Positions 1 through 5,186 of a stretch of 5,213 nucleotides of DNA are shown here, one piece after another. The stretch comes from Candidatus Sabulitectum sp. (GTDB taxonomy: Bacteria > Fermentibacterota > Fermentibacteria > Fermentibacterales > Fermentibacteraceae). The DNA lies in NCBI GenBank assembly GCA_023145935.1, contig JAGLDB010000146.1:1-5213 (forward strand), in the 5' to 3' direction. The notes beneath the pieces are model-generated. The model was not told where the DNA came from. It was given only the letters and a program-made list of their open reading frames with translations, and searched no databases. A program made the position numbers and the translations under genes. The first letter of the stretch is position 1; the number at the start of each line of letters is the position of its first letter.

Positions 1-323
1 CCCATGGATTCAAATTCAATCTTGTCCAGTGACTCCAGCAGGGTTGCGTGAAAGCTGAACATCTCAGAAGAGAAACTTGCTCCAACAATACCACCGTTGC
101 CATAAGTGGATCCTATTTCTCCGGCGGTTGTACAGCCAACAACAGGGCAGGAGAAGGCTTCGTTCATGGACTCTGCGATCTTTGGAAGGTTGTAATCTGC
201 TGAACAGAAAAAGATCACCCCGCCCATTTGATCCATATGAAGTTTTTCTGCCAGTTCGGTAACAGCAGTCTGTTCATCTTTTGATGAGACTTCGGCTCTT
301 CTTGTGTAATCTCCGCTTATCAT
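1..323 (-). CDS. FIST N-terminal domain sensory protein (partial, C-terminus outside window)
   Basis: This gene reads leftward off the window edge, and 107 codons are visible. The start is ATG at 323-321, preceded by AAAGGAC (complement of 331-337) at suitable spacing. Residues 34-85 have the FIST N-terminal pattern: a hydrophobic strand GGVIFFCSADY (34-44), a helix, then the hallmark PVVGCTTAGEIG (60-71), a short glycine loop and GIVGASFS (78-85). FIST proteins are usually about 380-400 residues with a FIST_C half, so roughly a quarter to a third is present. There is no signal peptide or membrane segment here, consistent with a cytoplasmic sensor. The family is thought to be a ligand-sensing signal-transduction domain, with small molecules such as amino acids proposed from comparative genomics. 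The ligand here is unknown. Any downstream output domain or partner lies outside the window. It is divergent from cysM. The family call is secure from the CTTAGE motif, while the specific role is not. Confidence 0.86.
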   Translation of the reverse strand, partial: MISGDYTRRAEVSSKDEQTAVTELAEKLHMDQMGGVIFFCSADYNLPKIAESMNEAFSCPVVGCTTAGEIGSTYGNGGIVGASFSSEMFSFHATLLESLDKIEFESM

Positions 324-433
324 GATTCTCGTCCTTTCCGAATCTTTTCAGCTTAGATGCAGTGATTGAACCACCATTCCCGGTTGGATACGAAACAAGT
401 GTTAAAGATTTGCGGAAAAGACGATTCAAAACA

Positions 434-462
434 TTTATACGCTAAAGCGAACTCGATGTCCA
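434..462 (-). promoter_or_regulatory. Candidate sigma-70-like promoter for the FIST gene
   Basis: On the minus strand, TGGACA (complement of 457-462) is followed by a 17-bp spacer and TATAAA (complement of 434-439). Each hexamer differs from the TTGACA/TATAAT consensus at one position, and the spacing is ideal. Transcription would begin near 427 and give a leader of about 100 nt before the FIST start codon. This rests on motif matching only. Confidence 0.45.
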
Positions 463-581
463 TAAGGATAGTAGGGGTTAAAAAAAGAACAGTTGCACCT
501 GGTTCCTCTCTGATTCAGCCTGGTGTTTGCTGCTATGAATATTACCATGCTCCCGGCTGTTCTGCCAGGATATACCGGAAG

Positions 582-595
582 TGATGATATCATCA
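582..595. repeat. Perfect 14-bp palindrome between divergent promoters
   Basis: TGATGATATCATCA is identical to its own reverse complement. It lies roughly midway between the left-facing promoter (434-462) and the right-facing promoter (671-699). A dimeric regulator could bind such a site, but no second copy is seen in the window and no regulator gene is visible, so an operator role is inference. The palindrome itself is certain. Confidence 0.5.
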
Positions 596-670
596 GGTTT
601 CATTTTACAAGTTCGTACCAGAATATCTTCTGAACGTCTTTGAAACAAAGAAGGGACAGACCCGATTTTT

Positions 671-699
671 TTGACAACTCATCGTTCGGTTTGTAGGAT
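671..699 (+). promoter_or_regulatory. Candidate sigma-70-like promoter for cysM
   Basis: A consensus TTGACA (671-676) is followed by a 17-bp spacer and TAGGAT (694-699), which matches TATAAT at four of six positions. Transcription would start near 706, leaving a leader of about 165 nt before the cysM start codon. That leader contains the hairpin at 755-778. No better -35/-10 pair is visible closer to the gene. Confidence 0.42.
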
Positions 700-754
700 C
701 GCAGCATGATGATTGAAACAAGCCACAACGCCGACATTGAATTTTTGTGTTCTT

Positions 755-778
755 CTGCCGACATTTCTGTATCGGCAG
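755..778 (+). repeat. Inverted repeat/hairpin in the cysM leader
   Basis: CTGCCGA (755-761) and TCGGCAG (772-778) form a perfect 7-bp stem around a 10-nt loop. No T-tract follows, so it is not a classical intrinsic terminator. It sits between the candidate promoter and the cysM ribosome binding site and could affect leader structure or stability. It is short and may be fortuitous. Confidence 0.35.
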
Positions 779-871
779 CGGGGTCTGTATTGTAAAATAA
801 TCTGAGTATCAATCTATTACAAATGCCCATGGCCGGAAGGTCGTGGGATTTCTTGCGTTAAGGGGAAGACA

Positions 872-1780
872 ATGTCGAATAATGTAAATGGAATTTTAAA
901 TTCAATTGGAAATACGCCACTGGTTCAGCTTAGATATCCTGGTCCAGAGAAAGGAGCAAGGATACTGGTTAAGCTTGAGGGGTCTAATCCAGGTGGTTCA
1001 GTAAAAGACAGATCTGCTCTGTGGATGGTGAGAGACGCTGTGAAGAGCGGATTTCTTTACGCCGGTAAAACCATTTTGGAGGCAACTTCAGGGAATACTG
1101 GAATTGGTCTGGCCATGGTGGGTGCAGCAATGGGGTACAGAGTAAAACTTGTTCTCCCGGAAAGTGTTAGTATTGAGCGTCGACATGTGCTTTCCGCCTT
1201 TGGAGCAGAGCTTGTTCTAACCCCTGGTGAGAAGGGAACAGATGGGGCCATTTCCCAGGCTGAAAGACTCTTTGATCAGAATAGTGATACATTTTACATG
1301 CCTGATCAATACAGCAACAGAGCGAACTGGTTGAGTCATTATGAATCCACTGCGCCCGAGATAATTAGACAGACATCAGGAAATATAAATGCATTCGTAG
1401 CCGGCATTGGAACCGGGGGAACTCTCATGGGAGTTGGACGCAGGCTGAAGGAGTTTTCACAGGAGGTTCGGATAATCGGCGTGGAGCCTGAGATAGGGCA
1501 TAGTATTCAGGGATTGAAGAATTTGAAAGAATCGGCAAAACCAGCAATATTTGAAGAAGACAGACTTGACTCCGTCATAAGTAAATCCGATTCAGATGCT
1601 TTTGCAATGACTAGAGATCTGGCTTTGAGGGAAGGACTGTTCGTTGGGATGAGCGGTGGAGCAGCTGTCAGCGCGGCAATTCAGGTTGCGCGTGACATGA
1701 ATCCTGGAGAAACGGTAGTAGTGCTTATTGCTGACCGTGGTGACAGATATATTTCAACCGGTGTGTTTCATTCCAGGTGA
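872..1780 (+). CDS. cysM: Cysteine synthase B (O-acetylserine sulfhydrylase, CysM type)
   Basis: This is a cytoplasmic PLP enzyme of fold type II. It replaces the acetyl group of O-acetylserine with sulfide to give cysteine, and CysM-type enzymes can also use thiosulfate. The 302 residues match the E. coli CysM length (303). Visible motifs are the N-terminal IGNTPLV (12-18), the PLP Schiff-base lysine K45 in NPGGSVKDR (39-47), the substrate/cofactor loop ATSGNTG (71-77), the PLP-phosphate loop GIGTGGT (178-184), MSGGA (260-264) and the C-terminal DRGDRYISTGVF (288-299). That last block is characteristic of CysM rather than CysK. ATG at 872 is chosen because AGGGGA (861-866) lies 5 nt upstream and the family N-terminus fits. 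A CysM-like enzyme using O-phosphoserine is a possible alternative. No terminator is evident downstream. It stands alone between the divergent region and a gap with gene debris. Confidence 0.94.
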   Translation: MSNNVNGILNSIGNTPLVQLRYPGPEKGARILVKLEGSNPGGSVKDRSALWMVRDAVKSGFLYAGKTILEATSGNTGIGLAMVGAAMGYRVKLVLPESVSIERRHVLSAFGAELVLTPGEKGTDGAISQAERLFDQNSDTFYMPDQYSNRANWLSHYESTAPEIIRQTSGNINAFVAGIGTGGTLMGVGRRLKEFSQEVRIIGVEPEIGHSIQGLKNLKESAKPAIFEEDRLDSVISKSDSDAFAMTRDLALREGLFVGMSGGAAVSAAIQVARDMNPGETVVVLIADRGDRYISTGVFHSR

Positions 1781-1878
1781 TATGAAAGCGAAGTTCTATT
1801 GGCGCACCCTGAAATATTAGCTATTTATTGGGAGAATGAAGTTGCTGATCACATTATTTGTCAAGAGGCACAGAGCAA

Positions 1879-2036
1879 ATGAATACGCATATTTTTACCG
1901 TTGACATAGAAAACTGGTATGACGGACTCCCGAATTCAAATGATTTGAGAGCACGTTTCAAAGGACTCTGCTTGATCACTTCAAATTCACATCCATAGAT
2001 CAATTCTTCTTGGCTTCCTGCGGGCAGAGAATTTGA
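1879..2036 (+). pseudogene. Decayed 5' fragment of a polysaccharide deacetylase-like gene
   Basis: An ATG at 1879 opens a 39-codon frame (stop 1996-1998). It begins MNTHIFTVDIENWYDGLP, which resembles the N-terminal strand of NodB-type polysaccharide deacetylases (TVDxExW, where the first Asp is catalytic). Homology appears to continue in another frame (1956-2036), reading LLDHF then IDQFFLAS. This recalls the family's LLDLL...KATFFxLG segment, so a frameshift near 1950-1956 is likely. Nothing resembling the rest of the enzyme, normally 250 or more residues with an HxxxH metal motif, follows before the HD gene at 2079. I infer a truncated and frameshifted relic. A weak AGAGG (1864-1868) precedes the ATG. 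The N-terminal similarity is fairly persuasive, but the second segment is short and could be chance. Confidence 0.5.
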
Positions 2037-2078
2037 TAGATTCAAATAGATTGTGTCACTTATGCGAAGGGTGCTGAA

Positions 2079-2657
2079 ATGACTGAAAAAATTCCCTCAC
2101 GGGAAGATGCGTTTGCTTTACTTAAAAAGTACAATTCAAGTGAATCACTCATAAAACATGCTCTTTCTGTTGAAGCAGTAATGCGTCACGTCGCAGAGCA
2201 AAAGGGAGAAGATCCCGATAAGTGGGGAGTGATCGGCCTGATACACGATCTGGACTACGAAATGTTCCCGGAGCAGCACTGTACAAAGACCCGTGAGATT
2301 CTTGAAGAAAGAGACTGGCCGGAGGAATACATCAGGGCAGTAGTATCCCATGCGTGGGGTATCTGCAGTGATGTGAAACCAGAGTCAGTAATGGAGAAAT
2401 ACCTCTATGCTATTGATGAGCTTACAGGGCTGGTGACTGCCTGCGTGCTTGTGAGGCCCTCCCGGAGCCTTATGGATCTGAAAGTGAAATCGGTAAAAAA
2501 GAAGTGGAAGAACAAACATTTTGCAGCTGGAGCCAATCGGGAAGTTATGGAGAAAGGTGCTGAGATGCTGGGGATCCAGATACCTGAGTTGATCCAGGAT
2601 GTTATTGACGGTATGAGGACAGTTGCGGACCAAATAGGACTGGATGGCAGGAACTGA
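2079..2657 (+). CDS. Small HD/HDIG-domain protein (predicted metal-dependent phosphohydrolase)
   Basis: This 192-residue soluble protein carries an HD-superfamily fold. The predicted metal ligands are H27 (in LIKHAL), the H56-D57 pair in GLIHDLDYE (53-61), H91 in VVSHAWG and D113 in YAIDELTG. It closely fits a short stand-alone HDIG family usually annotated only as hydrolase. That family carries a helical C-terminal part with the signature LVRPS (124-128), KSVKKKWK (137-144) and FAAGANRE (148-155), all present here. Members are expected to hydrolyse phosphomonoester or phosphodiester bonds, but the substrate is not established and I do not assign one. The ATG at 2079 is preceded by AAGGG (2067-2071) at 7 nt. 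It is the first gene of the packed group, and its stop codon overlaps the next start by one base (TGATG). It is full length, with no sign of damage. Confidence 0.9.
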   Translation: MTEKIPSREDAFALLKKYNSSESLIKHALSVEAVMRHVAEQKGEDPDKWGVIGLIHDLDYEMFPEQHCTKTREILEERDWPEEYIRAVVSHAWGICSDVKPESVMEKYLYAIDELTGLVTACVLVRPSRSLMDLKVKSVKKKWKNKHFAAGANREVMEKGAEMLGIQIPELIQDVIDGMRTVADQIGLDGRN

Positions 2658-3358
2658 TGACTGGTACTTTTGTTAATACTGCAACAGTTCTTGCTGGCGG
2701 ACTTCTGGGTACGCTTCTTGGATCAGGGCTATCTGAACGGATCAGAGAGACTGTGATGACTGGAATGAGCCTGGTGGTAATAGCTCTTGGAATAAAGATG
2801 ACTATGGAAACTTCTAACATACTGATAGTTCTTGGAAGCATTACCATAGGCAGCATTATTGGTGAGGTTCTTCATCTGCAAAGGCGGCTTGATTCCGTGG
2901 GTCTCTGGCTGGAAGCTGCGACATCGAGATCTTCTTTTTTAAGCAGGGGTAACTTCAGCCAGGGATTTGTTACTGCAAGCCTTGTGTTCTGCGTTGGGCC
3001 TATGACCATAATGGGATCCATACAGGATGGCCTGTCCGGAGACAGTTCACTACTTCTGGTAAAAAGTGTTCTTGATGGATTTGCTGCAATTGCCTTTGCC
3101 AGTGTAATGGGCATGGGTGTTACTTTTTCCGCCATTACCGTGTTGCTTGTTCAGGGGGCATTAACACTTGGATCCTCACTTTTCAGTCATGTACTTACCC
3201 AGAATATGGTTTCCGAGCTTACTGCCACAGGAGGTGTGATTATGCTGGGAATTGCGATTCACATGCTTGATCTTAAGAGAATCAGGCTGGCCAATTTTCT
3301 TCCTGCACTTGCCATAGCTCCCCTGATCGTCTGGATTTCGGGTATAATTCAGGGGTAG
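2657..3358 (+). CDS. DUF554 family integral membrane protein
   Basis: This 233-residue polytopic inner-membrane protein belongs to the DUF554 family (related to E. coli YqgA and B. subtilis YdfK), whose function is unresolved though a transport role is often assumed. Family signatures appear in order: GTFVNTATVLAGGLLGTLLG (3-22); GSITIGSIIGE (60-70); the central GFVTASLVFCVGPMTIMGS (103-121) followed by IQDGLSGD (122-129); KSVLDGFAAIAFAS (136-149); and the C-terminal TGGVIMLGIAIHMLDLKRIR (191-210). Hydrophobic stretches near residues 4-23, 36-48, 55-70, 103-121, 137-175, 192-205 and 211-230 predict about seven membrane segments. The length is typical for the family. The ATG at 2657 overlaps the last base of the HD gene's stop, with AGGA at 2649-2652 as ribosome binding site, so translation is probably coupled to the HD gene. 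Confidence 0.95.
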   Translation: MTGTFVNTATVLAGGLLGTLLGSGLSERIRETVMTGMSLVVIALGIKMTMETSNILIVLGSITIGSIIGEVLHLQRRLDSVGLWLEAATSRSSFLSRGNFSQGFVTASLVFCVGPMTIMGSIQDGLSGDSSLLLVKSVLDGFAAIAFASVMGMGVTFSAITVLLVQGALTLGSSLFSHVLTQNMVSELTATGGVIMLGIAIHMLDLKRIRLANFLPALAIAPLIVWISGIIQG

Positions 3359-3398
3359 TTGTTGCAGAGTTTGCCATGCAGTTCATTTACAGTTAGCG

Positions 3399-3412
3399 AA
3401 AAGAGCTCTTTT
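3399..3412 (+). repeat. 14-bp perfect palindrome overlapping the PASTA gene's TTG start
   Basis: AAAAGAGCTCTTTT is its own reverse complement. Its left half contains the only plausible Shine-Dalgarno-like purines (AAAGAG, 3400-3405), and its right half ends inside the TTG start codon at 3411-3413. If the RNA folded locally, the ribosome binding site and start would be paired. The loop would be too tight for the full stem, so a hairpin is uncertain and a DNA-level site or chance are alternatives. Confidence 0.35.
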
Positions 3413-4178
3413 GAACAAAGCAGTTTTCTTGTTGATCCTGGTTGTTGTCGGTGCCGGTCTTGGATTTCTCTCTGGAATAATTTCAGCACCGATGGTGTTT
3501 GATACCCCTGTGTTCATCTCTTCCATGGGTGCATCTGCTGTACCGGTAACAGTTCCGGATGTACATGGTATGACTCGTGCTGAAGCGCAGAGAACCATTG
3601 AAGGCGGCAATCTTATTCTTGCAGGTCAGTGGACCGAGTATGGCGGTTTTGAAACTATGGGAATGGTTGTCAGACAGGATCCTCTTGCAGGAACTCAGGT
3701 TCCCCAGGGAGCTCCAGTGAATATTTTCTGGAATGTAGGACCTCTTTTCAGACCCTTCCATCCGGATTCCGTCATTGGTCTTTCAGCCAGCAGGGCAGAA
3801 GAAAAAATTGCAGACTGGCAGCTTTATACTGCGGGCAGAACAAGGATTCCTCATCCATCCATCCCTGAGGGAGAGGTAATTGCTGTTGCTCCGTGGTTTG
3901 CTGAAAGTATTTCAGTAAGAAGACCTGTAAGACTTCTGGTATCCTCCGGGTGGACAGGCGTTCCTGTTCTGGTTGGGCTTAGCGTGTCCGACGCCGAGAG
4001 TATTCTTGTTGGAAGACGGCTTGTTATGAGAATTATTGAGGAACGACAAATATCTGATATTCTCAAGCAGGGAACTGTACTTGAACAGTTTCCCTATTCA
4101 GGAGAGAACTACATTTCAGGCGATACTGTTTCTGTTGTTACCGGCGCCATTGGCGGTGCTGGATGGGGTGAGTGGTAG
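3411..4178 (+). CDS. Membrane-anchored protein with three PASTA domains, no kinase
   Basis: This 255-residue protein has a short N-terminus, one hydrophobic helix (residues about 4-30, FLLILVVVGAGLGFLSG) acting as signal anchor, and three PASTA-like repeats outside the membrane. Repeat 1 (about 46-110) has the canonical VTVPDVHGMTRAEAQRTIE opening and QDPLAGTQVPQGAPV. Repeat 2 (about 112-180) is divergent (VIGLSASRAEEKI). Repeat 3 (about 182-247) has VPVLVGLSVSDAESIL and EQFPYSGENYISGDTV. PASTA domains in PrkC/PknB kinases and PBP2x bind peptidoglycan or muropeptides, so a periplasmic cell-wall-associated role is inferred. No kinase or transpeptidase domain is encoded. The TTG at 3411 is chosen because no ATG, GTG or TTG lies upstream in this frame back to the DUF554 stop, and a later start (ATG 3525) would delete the anchor. 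The ribosome binding site is weak. The gene's last codons overlap the rpe start. Confidence 0.9.
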   Translation: MNKAVFLLILVVVGAGLGFLSGIISAPMVFDTPVFISSMGASAVPVTVPDVHGMTRAEAQRTIEGGNLILAGQWTEYGGFETMGMVVRQDPLAGTQVPQGAPVNIFWNVGPLFRPFHPDSVIGLSASRAEEKIADWQLYTAGRTRIPHPSIPEGEVIAVAPWFAESISVRRPVRLLVSSGWTGVPVLVGLSVSDAESILVGRRLVMRIIEERQISDILKQGTVLEQFPYSGENYISGDTVSVVTGAIGGAGWGEW

Positions 4179-4840
4179 CGGTGGGAACAATTATTGCCCC
4201 GTCTCTTCTGGGATGCAGCCATGGGGAACTTGCCGACGCAGCAGCTGGATTGGAGAAAGACGGAGCAGACTGGATCCATCTGGATGTCATGGATGGTGTT
4301 TTTGTGCCGGTTCTTACCTTTGGCGCAGGGGTTGCCAGGGCTATCTGTTCCACTGTTTCATTACCTGTTGATGCACATCTTATGGTGGAGCACCCTGCGG
4401 ATCTCATTGAAAGTTTTGCAGAAGCCGGATGTCGTTACATCACCTTTCATCCTGAGTCATCAGAAAAACATATCCACCGACTTCTGGGAAGAATCAGGGA
4501 GCTTGGTTGTTACAGTGGTTTAGCCTTGAATCCTGCAACTTCTCCGGAAATAATCAGATGGGTTGCAGACCAGCTTGACCTTGTTCTGATCATGACTGTT
4601 AACCCAGGTTACGGCGGTCAGAAACACATATCTGCCATGCACGGGAAAATTCATGCAGTTCGAGGAATTCTGGATAAAGCCGGTCGAGAGGACGCTTTGA
4701 TCTCAGTCGATGGAGGAGTTGACTCTTCCAATGCGAAGAAACTTGTTCAGGCAGGAGCTTCCGTTCTTGTAAGCGGTTCATACATCACATCATCTTCAGA
4801 TCGAGCAGTAGCTATTGATTCTCTAAGGATCAAGTTATGA
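4172..4840 (+). CDS. rpe: Ribulose-phosphate 3-epimerase
   Basis: This cytoplasmic TIM-barrel metalloenzyme interconverts D-ribulose 5-phosphate and D-xylulose 5-phosphate in the pentose phosphate pathway and Calvin cycle. The 222 residues match the family length. Motifs run in order: IAPSLL (8-13), HLDVMDGVFVP (36-46) with metal/catalytic H36 and D38, DAHLMVEHP (67-75) with H69, GLALNPATSPE (116-126), the phosphate-binding LIMTVNPGYGGQ (139-150), ISVDGGV (177-183) with catalytic D180, and LVSGSYI (199-205). All expected active-site residues are present. Position 46-47 reads VL where many homologues have NI or NL (FVPNxTFG). The start is GTG at 4172, overlapping the PASTA gene by 7 bp. GTG at 4181 is an equally plausible start, since GGGGTGA (4165-4171) then sits 9 nt upstream. 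Overlap suggests translational coupling to the PASTA gene. Confidence 0.96.
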   Translation: MVAVGTIIAPSLLGCSHGELADAAAGLEKDGADWIHLDVMDGVFVPVLTFGAGVARAICSTVSLPVDAHLMVEHPADLIESFAEAGCRYITFHPESSEKHIHRLLGRIRELGCYSGLALNPATSPEIIRWVADQLDLVLIMTVNPGYGGQKHISAMHGKIHAVRGILDKAGREDALISVDGGVDSSNAKKLVQAGASVLVSGSYITSSSDRAVAIDSLRIKL

Positions 4841-5151
4841 GAAAAACTGCAATTTTATTCTTTGCGATAATCCTTCTTATTGCCGCATGCAGTACTGCTA
4901 ATACTTCAAACATTGATGATATTCATGATAGATTGGTTAAAAACAAATGCAGAATTGCCAGGCAGAACCTTATCTTCAGAATTAATGACCTTGAGTACGG
5001 AATGGATACCACATTTGTTGAGATCCCCCAATCACTTATCCCGGATTCACTTCTTGTATGCCCTGGAACAGGTTCGATCTACATACTTGAAACAGATGGA
5101 AATGACAGAACGATCATCTGTTCTGCCGGACACGGAGCAACATCGTTTTAG
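4837..5151 (+). CDS. Small lipoprotein with pilin-like cysteine pattern
   Basis: This 104-residue predicted lipoprotein has a basic N-terminus (MRK), a hydrophobic stretch and the lipobox IAAC, with lipidation expected at C18. The mature part has no family I can name with confidence. It contains C38 in KCRIARQNL, an amphipathic helix to Y54, then PDSLLVCPGTGSIYILE (69-85) and IICSAGHG (93-100) with C75, C95 and H99. The arrangement (Cys, helix ending in Tyr, CPxxGxY, Cys near HG) resembles the C-terminal part of some type IV pilin or type II secretion pseudopilin proteins, but the N-terminal prepilin helix is absent. The ATG at 4837 overlaps the rpe stop (ATGA), and AAGGA (4825-4829) lies 7 nt upstream, so it is very likely translated. 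It is the last gene of the packed group and would sit in the outer or inner membrane facing the periplasm. Confidence 0.75.
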   Translation: MRKTAILFFAIILLIAACSTANTSNIDDIHDRLVKNKCRIARQNLIFRINDLEYGMDTTFVEIPQSLIPDSLLVCPGTGSIYILETDGNDRTIICSAGHGATSF

Positions 5152-5158
5152 ACGCTCT

Positions 5159-5186
5159 TTGACTTCTGAGAGAATTTCATTATAAT
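5159..5186 (+). promoter_or_regulatory. Candidate sigma-70-like promoter for a gene beyond the right edge
   Basis: TTGACT (5159-5164) and a perfect TATAAT (5181-5186) are separated by 16 bp, giving a transcription start near 5193. The promoter lies just after the lipoprotein stop codon. A purine run (AGGGGG, 5200-5205) that could be a ribosome binding site follows before the window ends. No terminator hairpin is seen between the lipoprotein gene and this promoter. This rests on motif matching only. Confidence 0.5.

Larger units (their letters stand above)
324..871. other. Divergent intergenic region, no convincing gene
   Basis: This 548-bp stretch separates the left-facing FIST gene from the right-facing cysM gene. 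Open frames exist on both strands (for example 366-584 plus and 600-830 minus). Their translations show no family motif, have mixed low-information composition and lack good ribosome binding sites, so I do not call them. What can be supported are two outward-facing candidate promoters, a perfect 14-bp palindrome between them and a small hairpin in the cysM leader. The length is generous for a simple divergent promoter pair, so a small RNA or decayed gene cannot be excluded. Confidence 0.6.

Noticed and set aside
77..262. Plus-strand open frame opposite the FIST gene
   Set aside because: It is antisense to a well-supported coding region, and its translation is rich in Arg/Leu without motifs.
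366..584. 72-codon plus-strand open frame in the FIST-cysM intergenic region
   Set aside because: There is no recognisable motif and no ribosome binding site at the ATG. It also runs through the candidate FIST promoter and has irregular composition.
535..633. Short plus-strand frame beginning MNITMLPAVLPGY
   Set aside because: It is only about 32 codons, has no ribosome binding site and has no recognisable similarity. It also contains the 582-595 palindrome.
600..830. 76-codon minus-strand open frame upstream of cysM
   Set aside because: The translation shows no family features. It includes the KKSGLSLL string produced by the GGGTCTGTCCC-type repeat and overlaps the candidate cysM promoter, so it is probably spurious.
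1836..1904. 22-codon frame starting MKLLITLFVKR after cysM
   Set aside because: It is too short, its GGGAG lies too close to the ATG, and it overlaps the deacetylase relic in another frame.
1901..1906. Perfect TTGACA in the cysM-HD gap considered as a -35 box
   Set aside because: No -10-like hexamer occurs 15-19 bp downstream. The bases are explained as codons of the TVDIENW segment.
4036..4523. Overlapping plus-strand frames across the PASTA-rpe junction
   Set aside because: They are out of frame with two strongly supported genes and lack motifs, so they are shadow frames.
4880..5185. 101-codon frame overlapping the lipoprotein gene
   Set aside because: It is out of frame with the lipobox protein, which has a good ribosome binding site and an ATGA overlap with rpe. 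Its translation shows no motif.
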